7,917 bases of DNA, from positions 1-7,917 of the forward strand of contig JAJFUG010000206.1 of assembly GCA_021372515.1 (NCBI GenBank), given 5' to 3'. The position numbers and the translations under genes are program-made. Shown here piece by piece: positions 1-6,446 of the stretch; position 1 is the stretch's first letter; each line of letters starts with the position of its first letter. Below the pieces are notes generated by a model, which was given only the letters and a program-made list of their open reading frames with translations, made no database searches and was not told the origin of the DNA. This DNA comes from a bacterium (lineage in GTDB: Bacteria > Gemmatimonadota > Glassbacteria > GWA2-58-10).

Positions 1-501
1 ACGCTTTATGCCCGAGCCGCTCAAGGAGCGGGCCACATCCAGGGCCTTGAGCGCGCTAACTTCCTCCCAGCCGCGCACCGCCACGAGGCCGTCCCTGGCA
101 TCCAGCCCCACCACGACCCGCTCCGCGCCGAAACGCGCGACAGCGGAAGCGGCGAGCCCCGGGTCGGTCAGCACCGCGGTGCCCAGGATCACCCGGCTCA
201 CCCCCAGATCCAGCACGCGCCGCACATGCTCCAGGCTGCGGATACCGCCGCCCAGCTCCACCGCGGCGCGGCCCTCCACTGCCCGGACGATACGTTCCAC
301 AGTGGGGAGGTTTTTCGACTGGCCCTCGAAAGCGCCGTCCAGGTCAACCACGTGGATAAACCTGGCCCCGGCCCGGGCGAAACTGTCGGCCGGGATAGCG
401 GGATCATCGAAATACTCCGTGCGCTCGCTCTTTTTACCCTGGCGCAGACGCACCGCGCGCCCGTCCATCAGGTCGATGGCGGGCAGAATTATCACCGGCA
501 T
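1..501 (-). CDS. hisA: HisA, ProFAR isomerase (partial, 3' end outside window)
   Basis: This is the N-terminal 167 residues of 1-(5-phosphoribosyl)-5-[(5-phosphoribosylamino)methylideneamino]imidazole-4-carboxamide isomerase, a (beta-alpha)8 barrel that opens the aminoaldose ring of ProFAR in the fourth step of histidine synthesis. The protein begins MPVIILPAIDLMDGRAVRL. The Asp in PAID (residue 10) is the expected catalytic base, and the Asp in VGLDAR (residue 134) is the expected partner acid. VVDLDGAF and the ELGGGIRS phosphate loop are also typical. The family is about 240 residues long, so roughly the last third lies beyond the left edge; the reading frame is still open at base 1. The ATG at 499-501 is 13 bp past the hisH stop. 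It has an AGAGGA Shine-Dalgarno (510-515) that touches the hisH stop codon, which suggests translational coupling. A separate trpF is present, so this need not be a bifunctional PriA-type enzyme. Confidence 0.96.
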   Translation of the reverse strand, partial: MPVIILPAIDLMDGRAVRLRQGKKSERTEYFDDPAIPADSFARAGARFIHVVDLDGAFEGQSKNLPTVERIVRAVEGRAAVELGGGIRSLEHVRRVLDLGVSRVILGTAVLTDPGLAASAVARFGAERVVVGLDARDGLVAVRGWEEVSALKALDVARSLSGSGIKR

Positions 502-509
502 GGGGTCGG

Positions 510-515
510 TCCTCT
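510..515 (-). promoter_or_regulatory. Ribosome binding site of hisA
   Basis: AGAGGA on the minus strand lies 8 nt before the hisA ATG and shares its first base with the last base of the hisH TGA stop. It fixes the hisA start and suggests that ribosomes finishing hisH reinitiate on hisA. Confidence 0.7.
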
Positions 516-1129
516 CACATTTCGGCGAAATTTTTCAGCATCCGCAGGCCCGCCTCCTGGCTCTTCTCGGGATGGAACTGCACGGCGAACAGGTTGCCGC
601 GCTCCATGACCGAGGCGAACTCCAGGCCGTAATCGGTGCGGCCCAGGGTGTCGCGCTCATCACCAGGCAGGGCGTAGTAGGAGTGCACGAAATAGCAGAA
701 AGATCCCTCCGGCACGCCCGCGTTGAACGGCGAGGGCCGGGTCCAGTGGATCTGGTTCCAGCCCATGTGCGGTATCTTGCGGCCGGGCGGAAACTTGACC
801 ACTTTGCCGGGCAACAGGCCCAGGCCCTGGTGCTCGCCCATCTCCTCGCTGGAGTCGAACAGGAGCTGGAACCCCACGCAAATGCCCAGGAACGGCCGTC
901 CCGAGGCAATAAAATCGCGGATCGGCTTCTCGAACCCCAGCTCGCGGATATTCTGCATGCTCTTGCCGAAAGCGCCATCCCCGGGCAGAACAAGGTGGCT
1001 GGCCGGATCGATGTCGGCCGGGTCGGGGCTGATCCGCGCCTCGAACCCCAGGAACTGGAAAGCTTTCTCCACGCTGCGCAGGTTGCCCATCCTGGAATCG
1101 ACTATGTTGATCATTTTTTTCTGGCTCAT
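515..1129 (-). CDS. hisH: HisH, glutaminase subunit of imidazole-glycerol-phosphate synthase
   Basis: Class I glutamine amidotransferase that hydrolyses glutamine and channels ammonia to HisF, producing imidazole-glycerol phosphate and AICAR. The nucleophile motif GICVGFQLLF carries Cys84. His186 and Glu188 in QFHPEKSQ complete the triad, and the HMGWNQ segment (121-126) and YFVHSYY (146-152) are typical of HisH. Length (204 aa) is normal. The N-terminal motif usually written DYGxGN reads DSRMGN here, a mild variant. The start is uncertain: ATG at 1127-1129 gives five extra residues (MSQKK), while ATG at 1112-1114 gives the canonical MINIVDSRMGNLRSV. Neither has a convincing Shine-Dalgarno, and a run of seven A sits directly before and into the second. 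The gene lies 175 bp after hisB, behind a large inverted-repeat element, and 13 bp before hisA. Its partner HisF is expected beyond the left edge. Confidence 0.96.
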   Translation of the reverse strand: MSQKKMINIVDSRMGNLRSVEKAFQFLGFEARISPDPADIDPASHLVLPGDGAFGKSMQNIRELGFEKPIRDFIASGRPFLGICVGFQLLFDSSEEMGEHQGLGLLPGKVVKFPPGRKIPHMGWNQIHWTRPSPFNAGVPEGSFCYFVHSYYALPGDERDTLGRTDYGLEFASVMERGNLFAVQFHPEKSQEAGLRMLKNFAEM

Positions 1130-1195
1130 TGTGCGAAAACCCGTTTGTCAGAATCTTCGGTTGTCTTAACTGTTCGAGTTGTCCCTGGCGCAGAG

Positions 1196-1270
1196 CGGGG
1201 GCCGCGCAGCCGCCGTGAAACGGCGGGCGGGTTTCACCCGCGGCGCCGAAGGCGCCCTGCGCGGCCCCCG
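1196..1270. repeat. Fully paired cloverleaf inverted-repeat element
   Basis: A perfect 14-bp inverted repeat (1196-1209 with 1257-1270, arm CGGGGGCCGCGCAG) encloses three back-to-back perfect hairpins. Arm 1 is 1210-1226, with CCGCCG pairing CGGCGG around a 5-nt loop TGAAA. Arm 2 is 1227-1241, with GCGGGT pairing ACCCGC around the loop TTC. Arm 3 is 1242-1256, with GGCGCC pairing GGCGCC around the loop GAA. No base is left unpaired at the four-way junction. Outside it, GCGCAG at 1188-1193 and CTGCGC at 1291-1296 form a further short inverted repeat. Either strand can fold this way. In the his mRNA it sits between the hisB stop and hisH. No T-tract follows on the minus strand, so a simple intrinsic terminator is not supported. 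It could be a dispersed palindromic (REP or MITE-like) element, an mRNA processing or stability structure, or an uncharacterised structured RNA. Confidence 0.85.
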
Positions 1271-1304
1271 GAGGATGGCCCGGCCCTCCGCTGCGCTTTC
1301 TGTC

Positions 1305-1898
1305 TCAGAGCACGCCCTTGGTCGAGGGGATGCCTTTCTGCCCCTCCACGAGCCGCGTGGCCGTGCCCAAAGCCCGTGCCGCGGCCTTGAAAAGGCTTTC
1401 CACCTGGTGGTGCGCGTTGCTGCCGTAGATCAGTTCCATGTGCAGGCTGATCTGGGCCTTGGTAGCCACGGCGCGCCAGAATTCCTCCACCATCTCGGTG
1501 GGCAGCTCGCCCACGCGCTCGCGGCGGAACTCACCCCGGAACACCAGCAGCCCGCGGCCGCTGAAATCGACCACCACGCGGCTGAGGGCCTCATCCAGGG
1601 GCACGTAGGCATGGGCGAAACGGGTCATCCCGGCCTTGTCGCCCACGGCCCGGTCCAGGGCCTGGCCAAGCGCCAGACCGATGTCCTCGAGGCTGTGGTG
1701 CTCATCTACGTGCAGGTCGCCTTGGCAGGTGAGCTTGAGAGCGAACCCGGAGTGGCGCGCCAGGGCGCTCAGCATGTGGTCGAAAAACCCGACTCCGCTG
1801 GAACCCTCGAAAACGCCTGTCCCGTCCAGGTCAAGCTCCAGCGAGATAGCGGTCTCGCCGGTGGTCCTTTGCACCGAGGCTTTGCGCGGGGCTGTCAT
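1305..1898 (-). CDS. hisB: HisB, imidazoleglycerol-phosphate dehydratase (monofunctional)
   Basis: Manganese-dependent dehydratase that converts imidazole-glycerol phosphate to imidazole-acetol phosphate. The two similar halves of the fold are visible with their metal-binding histidines. They are FFDHML (38-43) and DEHHSLEDIG (65-74, His67 and His68) in the first half, and GSNAHHQVESLFKA (159-172, His163 and His164) in the second. LDEALSRVVVDFSGR (101-115) and the C-terminal STKGVL are also family-typical. The length of 197 aa is that of the dehydratase alone. The HAD histidinol-phosphatase domain fused to the N-terminus of enterobacterial HisB is absent, and a separate HAD gene lies immediately upstream. 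The ATG at 1896-1898 is chosen because AGGGGG (1905-1910) stands 6 nt before it. The gap from the HAD stop is 40 bp. The downstream gap to hisH is unusually long for this operon and holds the cloverleaf element. Confidence 0.97.
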   Translation of the reverse strand: MTAPRKASVQRTTGETAISLELDLDGTGVFEGSSGVGFFDHMLSALARHSGFALKLTCQGDLHVDEHHSLEDIGLALGQALDRAVGDKAGMTRFAHAYVPLDEALSRVVVDFSGRGLLVFRGEFRRERVGELPTEMVEEFWRAVATKAQISLHMELIYGSNAHHQVESLFKAAARALGTATRLVEGQKGIPSTKGVL

Positions 1899-1904
1899 TG
1901 TTTA

Positions 1905-1910
1905 CCCCCT
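1905..1910 (-). promoter_or_regulatory. Ribosome binding site of hisB
   Basis: AGGGGG on the minus strand, 6 nt before the hisB ATG, supports that start within the 40-bp gap after the HAD phosphatase gene. Confidence 0.6.
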
Positions 1911-1938
1911 TGAGGTGATGGTGCAGAGAAAGAGAATA

Positions 1939-2991
1939 TCAGTCTTTTATTCGAGCTTGCAGCATGGCCCGCAGAAGGGTGTTCACATCCGTGGCCAGCC
2001 AGTGGGATCCCTCGCGCTCGAAATGCGCGCTGATCCGTCCCCCGGGGTTCGCCCCGGTGGCGACCATGCAGCCGGACACCCGTCCCTGGCCGGCCTCGAC
2101 GGCCCGGCCATAGGCCAGCACCGTGCTCCAGTCATCCGGGACATCGCCCACGTAGACCGCGCTGTCAAAGCCCATCTCACGGGCCAGGTGCAGAAGGCCG
2201 TCCGGGTCGGGCTTGGGTGTCAGGTGGCCGTCATCCACCACCCGTCCGCGCGGGTGAAGAAGCCGCGCCAGACCAAGGCTTGCCAGCACGTAGTCCGCCT
2301 CCTCGGGCGTGCGGCCGGAGAGAATGCCGAACGCCACCCCCGCATGGCTCAGACGCTCCACCAGGGAGATATCTATTATCGGCCGCTCGTGCTCGACCAG
2401 CCCCGGACCCTCGAAATACTCCGGGTCGAAGCCGTAAAACGGACGGCAGAGACGCGGCCCGGCGTAGTACTCCTGGAAAATACGCCGCACCAGCTCAGGA
2501 CGGTATAGACGGTCGAACTCCTCCCGCTTTTCCGGGCCGAGGGCCGCGCGCACCAGGCGCAGGGTCACCTCCAGGCCACCGCCCTCGACCTTTATCCGGC
2601 CGGTGAACTCCTCCAGCGTGGGAGCGCCCTCTCTCAGCTCGGCAATATCACGGGGCGGCTCGGGCCGGCAAAGCAGCTTGAGCAGGCCCCAGGCCGAGGC
2701 CCCGGCGGCCAGGTCCCAGTCGTTGTTGTAGCGCCCGGCCAGCTTGAACAGCGCGGTCTCATCCGGGCTGACCAGGATTGTTTCTCCCGGCTGTCCAAGG
2801 ACTTTGTTGAAAAAATGCTGAACCGCCAGGCTGATCACCGAACGGAACGAATCGCTCACCTCCACCAGCACACCGTCGATGTCGAACAGCACGGCATCCA
2901 GGCTTTCCAGAGCAGGCAGACTGATATCGGTCCGCGCCCGCAGGCCGGGGGCGATTTCTCGGTACACGGGCGCGGGGGGAGCCGCTGTCAT
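1939..2991 (-). CDS. HAD-superfamily phosphatase, candidate histidinol-phosphate phosphatase
   Basis: A 350-residue haloacid-dehalogenase-type hydrolase. All four catalytic motifs are visible. Motif I is VLFDIDGVLV, with nucleophile Asp37 and acid/base Asp39. Motif II is GILSGRT (Ser225). Motif III is the Lys of TPKPDPDG (Lys260). Motif IV is VYVGDVPDD (Asp283, Asp286/287). A long insert of about 175 residues between motifs I and II is a C1-type cap; it includes a YNNDWDL segment (88-94) and many aromatic residues. No signal peptide or membrane segment is seen, so it is presumably cytoplasmic. Its ATG overlaps the hisC stop by 4 bp (ATGA) and has a strong GGGAGG site 7 nt upstream. The position between hisC and hisB is where enterobacteria encode the HAD histidinol-phosphatase part of HisB, and no other phosphatase is seen in the operon. 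Histidinol-phosphate phosphatase is therefore the inferred role. The family assignment is firm, but the substrate is inference from context. Some similar HAD-IA proteins in databases are, as I recall, annotated only as hypothetical. Confidence 0.85.
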   Translation of the reverse strand: MTAAPPAPVYREIAPGLRARTDISLPALESLDAVLFDIDGVLVEVSDSFRSVISLAVQHFFNKVLGQPGETILVSPDETALFKLAGRYNNDWDLAAGASAWGLLKLLCRPEPPRDIAELREGAPTLEEFTGRIKVEGGGLEVTLRLVRAALGPEKREEFDRLYRPELVRRIFQEYYAGPRLCRPFYGFDPEYFEGPGLVEHERPIIDISLVERLSHAGVAFGILSGRTPEEADYVLASLGLARLLHPRGRVVDDGHLTPKPDPDGLLHLAREMGFDSAVYVGDVPDDWSTVLAYGRAVEAGQGRVSGCMVATGANPGGRISAHFEREGSHWLATDVNTLLRAMLQARIKD

Positions 2992-4076
2992 GCCAGGACC
3001 TCCCGCAACGCCGCGGCCAGGGCCTCGTTGTCGGCACGCAGGCCCACGGTCAGGCGCAGGCAGCGAGACAGACCCGGATAGTTCGAGATGTTGCGCACCA
3101 GGATACCGCGCGCGAGCAGGGCCTCGAACACAGCCTGCGGGGTCTTGCCGCTCAGCTCCACCAGGATGAAATTCGCCTGGCTGGGGAACACTTTCACCCC
3201 AGGCAGCGCGGCCAGAAGGCCCTCCAGGCGCTCGCGCTCGCGCTTGAGCTCGGCGATCCGCTTGTTCACCAGGTCCATGTGGCCCAGCATGGTCAGCGCG
3301 GCGAGCTGGGTGAAGAAATTCACGTGGTGCGGAAGCTGCACCTTGCCGATCTCCAGAGCCAGGCGCGGATCGCTGAGCGAGAACCCGAAACGCAGGCCGG
3401 CCAGGCCGAACGCCTTGCTGAACGTGCGCAGAAGCACCAGGTTCGGGTGCGCCTCCAGCAGTGGGCGGGCATCCTCCGCAGCGAAATTGCTGTAGGCCTC
3501 ATCCACGATCACCGTGCAGCCGGCCCCCGCGGCGATGGCCTCGATGGTCGAGTTGGGCACCGGGTTGCCGGTCGGGTTGTTGGGCGAGCAGATCACGACA
3601 GCGCGCGGTTTGTACTCCTGCACCAGTCGCAGCACGCGCTGCGGGTCCACCGAGAAATCCCCCGGCTCCAGGCTGAATCCCACCGGACGGCCGCCCACCA
3701 CCACGGCGTTCTGACGGTAGAGGCTGAACGAGGGCTCCGGGTAGAGCACCGCCGCGCCATCCGGCACCGTGGCCAGCAGGCTGTGAAAAATCAGCTCGTT
3801 CGAGCCGTTGCCGAGCAGGATGCCCTCCGGGTTCCAGCGGGCGTAGGCAGCCAGGGCCGTCTTGAGCGGCCCCTCGAACTCATCGTGATAGCGCTGCCAG
3901 AGCAGCTTGGACACCCGGCTCCAGAGCTCGGCTTTCACGGTCACGGGCAGGTCGAAGGGGCTTTCGTTCAGGTCCATTTTCAGCCTGTACTCGAAAGCCG
4001 GGGAACGGTAGGGTTTGAGCGGCAGAAGCTCGGGCCGCAGCAGGTCTGTCAGTTCGTCTTTCATCGCTGTAGTCAC
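2988..4076 (-). CDS. hisC: HisC, histidinol-phosphate aminotransferase
   Basis: Fold-type I PLP enzyme that transfers an amino group from glutamate to imidazole-acetol phosphate, giving histidinol phosphate. Visible features are the substrate-contact motif MDLNESPFDLP (34-44), GNGSNELI (89-96), SPNNPTG (164-170), VDEAYSNF (191-198) with PLP-binding Asp192 and Tyr195, and TFSKAFGLAGLRFG (218-231). In the last of these Lys221 is the Schiff-base lysine and Arg229 contacts the cofactor phosphate. The length of 362 aa is normal. The start is either the GTG at 4074-4076, which overlaps the hisD stop as GTGA, or the ATG at 4062-4064, four codons in. Neither has a strong Shine-Dalgarno, although AAGAGAAGAA directly precedes the GTG. 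The 4-bp overlaps at both ends favour translational coupling from hisD through to the HAD gene. Confidence 0.97.
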   Translation of the reverse strand: MTTAMKDELTDLLRPELLPLKPYRSPAFEYRLKMDLNESPFDLPVTVKAELWSRVSKLLWQRYHDEFEGPLKTALAAYARWNPEGILLGNGSNELIFHSLLATVPDGAAVLYPEPSFSLYRQNAVVVGGRPVGFSLEPGDFSVDPQRVLRLVQEYKPRAVVICSPNNPTGNPVPNSTIEAIAAGAGCTVIVDEAYSNFAAEDARPLLEAHPNLVLLRTFSKAFGLAGLRFGFSLSDPRLALEIGKVQLPHHVNFFTQLAALTMLGHMDLVNKRIAELKRERERLEGLLAALPGVKVFPSQANFILVELSGKTPQAVFEALLARGILVRNISNYPGLSRCLRLTVGLRADNEALAAALREVLA

Positions 4077-5377
4077 TTCTTCTCTTGAATGTCTCGTGCT
4101 TCAACAGAGCGGGCGTGCGCCTCCAGGCCCTCGGCCCGGGCCAGACGGGCCACCGGGGCCGCGGCAGCGGCGAACGCCTCGCGGTTGAACGCAATCAGGC
4201 TGGAGCGGCGCAGGAACACCTCCACTCCGAGCGGGGAAAACACACGCGCCGACCCGCCGGTGGGCAGCACGTGATTCGGTCCGGCCCAGTAGTCACCCAC
4301 CGGCTCCGGGCTCCAGGGCCCCAGGAACACCGCCCCGGCATGGCGTATCTTTCCAAGGATCGCCCAGGGATCGGCGGTCAGGATTTCCAGGTGCTCCGGG
4401 GCGAAACGGTTGGCCAACGCGGCGGCGTGCTCCATGCTCCGCGCCACCAGCGCCGCGCTGAAATTCTCCACCGCCTGCGCGGCGATGGCCGCCTTGGGTA
4501 GGGCTTCCAGACGGCGCTGCAACTCCGCGGCCACTTTTTCGGCCAGAGCGCTGCTGGTGGTCACCAGGATGCAACCGGCGCGCTCATCGTGCTCGGCCTG
4601 GCTCAGAAGGTCGGCCGCCACCCAGGCGGGATCGGGGCTTTCGTCTGCGATCACCAGCACCTCGCTGGGTCCGGCCAGCATGTCGATCCCCACCTTGCCG
4701 AAGACCAGCTTTTTAGCCGCTGTCACGTAGATATTGCCCGGCCCGGCGATCACATCCACCGCGGGCACGCTCTCCGTGCCGTAGGCCGCAGCGGCGATAG
4801 CCTGCGCTCCGCCAAGACGGTAGACCTCCTCGATCCCGGCCAGACGGGCACAGAACAGCACGGCCGGGTTGAGGCCGCCCTGACGGTCGGGAGGGGAGAG
4901 GAGCACCACGCGCGGCACCCCCGCGGCCACCGCCGCACCCGCGCCCATCAGCACGCTGCTGGGGTAGGCGGCCTTGCCGCCCGGGGCGTAGATCGCGGCA
5001 GAATCCACGGGCAACACCCGCTGGCCCAGTATCTCTCCATCCGCCCCCGTGTAGAACCAGGAGTTGGGCGCCTGGCGGCGGTGGTAGTCCAAGATACGGG
5101 CGTAAGCCGCCTCCAGGTCACGGGCGAGCTGCGGGTCGATGCCGGACGCAGCCGAGTCGATTTCATCCCGGCTGACCCGGAACGTTTCCGGTTCCAGGTG
5201 CACCCGGTCGAATTTCTCGGTCAGCTCTGTCAGGGCCCGGTCGCCATCCTGGCGCACCCGGGCCACGATAGCGGCGGCATCCGCGCTCACCCGGTCCAGG
5301 TCATCCGCCTTGCGCCGGGCCAGCTCGTCCAGGAACTCCTCCTGGCCGGTTTCGATGATTCGCAACAGGTTACTCAT
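4073..5377 (-). CDS. hisD: HisD, histidinol dehydrogenase
   Basis: Zinc- and NAD-dependent enzyme that performs the last two oxidations, from L-histidinol through histidinal to L-histidine. The zinc ligands expected for the family are present: Gln260 and His263 in LSQAEHDERA, Asp362 in VGDYWAGPNHVLPTGG, and His421 near the C-terminus in LEAHARSV. The catalytic pair Glu328-His329 is in RFAPEHLEI. YAPGGKAAYPSSVLM (130-144) and VIAGPGNIYV (209-218) are signature segments. The length of 434 aa is normal. The ATG at 5375-5377 follows the hisG stop by 9 bp. A TGAGG site (5385-5389) that includes the hisG TGA lies 7 nt upstream, and the 3' end overlaps hisC by 4 bp. No lesions are seen. Confidence 0.98.
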   Translation of the reverse strand: MSNLLRIIETGQEEFLDELARRKADDLDRVSADAAAIVARVRQDGDRALTELTEKFDRVHLEPETFRVSRDEIDSAASGIDPQLARDLEAAYARILDYHRRQAPNSWFYTGADGEILGQRVLPVDSAAIYAPGGKAAYPSSVLMGAGAAVAAGVPRVVLLSPPDRQGGLNPAVLFCARLAGIEEVYRLGGAQAIAAAAYGTESVPAVDVIAGPGNIYVTAAKKLVFGKVGIDMLAGPSEVLVIADESPDPAWVAADLLSQAEHDERAGCILVTTSSALAEKVAAELQRRLEALPKAAIAAQAVENFSAALVARSMEHAAALANRFAPEHLEILTADPWAILGKIRHAGAVFLGPWSPEPVGDYWAGPNHVLPTGGSARVFSPLGVEVFLRRSSLIAFNREAFAAAAAPVARLARAEGLEAHARSVEARDIQEKK

Positions 5378-5386
5378 GTGTGCGCC

Positions 5387-6256
5387 TCAGGGGATGACCT
5401 TGTTCAGCGGGTATTCGATTATGTCGCAGCCGCCCTTGCGCTTGAGCTCGGGGACGATCTTGCGCACGATGTTTTCATCCACGATGGTCTCCACCGCCAC
5501 CCAGTCCGGGTCGTTGAGCGAGTTGACCGTGGGGTTCTTCATCGCCGGGAGGATCTTGATCACGGCGTCCAGCTTGGCGCGCGGCACGTTGAGCTTGATC
5601 CCCACCTTGCCCTCGGCGGCGATGGCGCCGCGCAGCATCAGGGCGATGTTCTCGATCTTCTCGTGCTTGGCCGGGTCGTCCCAGGCTTTCCTGTTGGCGA
5701 TCAGCTTGGTGGTGGACTCCAGCACGGTCTCAACGATGCGCAGGTTGTTGGCGCGCAGGCTGCTGCCGGTCTCTGTCACCTCGATGATGGCATCCACCAG
5801 CTCCGGCACCTTGGCCTCGGTTGCACCCCAGGAGAACTCCACCTCGGCCTGCACGCCGTTACGCTCCAGGTACTGGCGGGCGATGTTCACCACCTCGGTG
5901 GCGATCCGCTTGCCCTGCAGGTCCTTGACCGACTTGACATCGCAGTTGTTGGGCACGGCCAGGACCCAGCGCACCGGGCGCATGCTGCGCTTGGCGTAGA
6001 TCAGGTCGGCCACCTCGACAACTTCCGCGCCGGTCTCGATGATCCAGTCGCGGCCGGTCAGGCCCACGTCGAACACCCCATCCTGGACATAGCGCGCCAT
6101 TTCCTGGGCCCGGATGAGCATGGCCTCCAGCTCGTCATCATCGATGGAGGGGAAATAGCTGCGCTCGCTGACCCCGAAATTGTAGCCCGCGCGGCGGAAC
6201 AGCTCGATGGTTGCATCCTGAAGGCTGCCCTTGGGCAGTCCGAGTTTGATTTTCAT
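5387..6256 (-). CDS. hisG: HisG, ATP phosphoribosyltransferase (long form)
   Basis: Catalyses the committed and feedback-inhibited first step, ATP plus PRPP to phosphoribosyl-ATP. The periplasmic-binding-like catalytic domain begins [20 protein letters not shown] and includes [14 protein letters not shown] (59-72) and the PRPP-binding loop [17 protein letters not shown]. The length of 289 aa and the C-terminal tail from about residue 215 ([18 protein letters not shown] onward) match the long form with a C-terminal ACT-like regulatory domain. It should therefore bind histidine itself and need no HisZ partner. The ATG at 6254-6256 is supported by AAAGGA 10 nt upstream. It is the first his gene, preceded by a 190-bp gap containing an AT-rich stretch and a palindromic element. 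Confidence 0.97.
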   Translation of the reverse strand: MKIKLGLPKGSLQDATIELFRRAGYNFGVSERSYFPSIDDDELEAMLIRAQEMARYVQDGVFDVGLTGRDWIIETGAEVVEVADLIYAKRSMRPVRWVLAVPNNCDVKSVKDLQGKRIATEVVNIARQYLERNGVQAEVEFSWGATEAKVPELVDAIIEVTETGSSLRANNLRIVETVLESTTKLIANRKAWDDPAKHEKIENIALMLRGAIAAEGKVGIKLNVPRAKLDAVIKILPAMKNPTVNSLNDPDWVAVETIVDENIVRKIVPELKRKGGCDIIEYPLNKVIP

Positions 6257-6266
6257 CGTGCGGTCA

Positions 6267-6272
6267 TCCTTT
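6267..6272 (-). promoter_or_regulatory. Ribosome binding site of hisG
   Basis: AAAGGA on the minus strand, 10 nt before the hisG ATG. The spacing is slightly long but acceptable, and it is the only purine-rich Shine-Dalgarno-like stretch near the start. Confidence 0.5.
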
Positions 6273-6299
6273 CTTCAAGCATCCTGACGGTGCATGAGT

Positions 6300-6308
6300 T
6301 CTATATCA
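6300..6308 (-). promoter_or_regulatory. Weak candidate extended -10 promoter for hisG
   Basis: The minus-strand sequence TGATATAGA resembles an extended -10 (TGn followed by TATAGA, 4 of 6 to consensus). It lies in the most AT-rich stretch of the window (about 6285-6335), about 45 bp upstream of hisG. No matching -35 box is seen at the right distance. The position is sensible for a his operon promoter, but the motif alone is weak. Confidence 0.22.
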
Positions 6309-6332
6309 GTGATCAACTATCCGCATTTAATT

Positions 6333-6384
6333 GTAGGGGCGGACCCATGTGTCCGCCCGGGCGCACACGCGGGTGCGCCCCTAC
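6333..6384. repeat. Palindromic three-way-junction repeat element
   Basis: A 52-bp element bounded by the perfect 9-bp inverted repeat GTAGGGGCG/CGCCCCTAC. It can fold with no unpaired junction bases. GTAG (6333-6336) pairs CTAC (6381-6384). GGGCGGAC (6337-6344) pairs GTCCGCCC (6351-6358) around a 6-nt loop. GGGCGCAC (6359-6366) pairs GTGCGCCC (6373-6380) around a 6-nt loop. The left half and the reverse complement of the right half agree at 22 of 26 positions. It fills the trpF-hisG gap together with an AT-rich flank. From memory, similar GTAGGGGCG-bounded palindromes occur dispersed in several environmental bacterial genomes; I could not check this. It is probably a non-autonomous, REP- or MITE-like element and may also influence termination or mRNA stability between trp and his. 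Confidence 0.85.
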
Positions 6385-6446
6385 GTTCAAACTGCCACGG
6401 CGATTCGCAAATGGTCTGCATCTGCTTCAAAGCATAAACCGTGCTT

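Noticed and set aside
1196-1270. A tRNA gene, because the element is 75 nt and cloverleaf-shaped.
   Set aside because: The closing stem is 14 bp and the arms have 3- to 5-nt loops. There is no 7-nt anticodon loop, no T-loop consensus and no D-loop, on either strand.
1269-1290. An extra hairpin, CGGAGG with CCTCCG, next to the cloverleaf.
   Set aside because: It competes with the outer stem for bases 1269-1270 and has only 6 bp around a 10-nt loop. It is kept as a possible alternative fold and not as a separate feature.
8-1390. A 460-codon open frame on the plus strand opposite hisA, hisH and the hisB end.
   Set aside because: Antisense shadow. It crosses three real minus-strand genes and the cloverleaf and has low-complexity Arg/Ser/Pro-rich ends.
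6275-6295. A seven-codon minus-strand mini-ORF (MHRQDA then stop) just before hisG, considered as a histidine leader peptide.
   Set aside because: It contains one His codon, not the run expected for attenuation, has no ribosome site, and is followed by no terminator hairpin. No T-box motif was found in the gap either.
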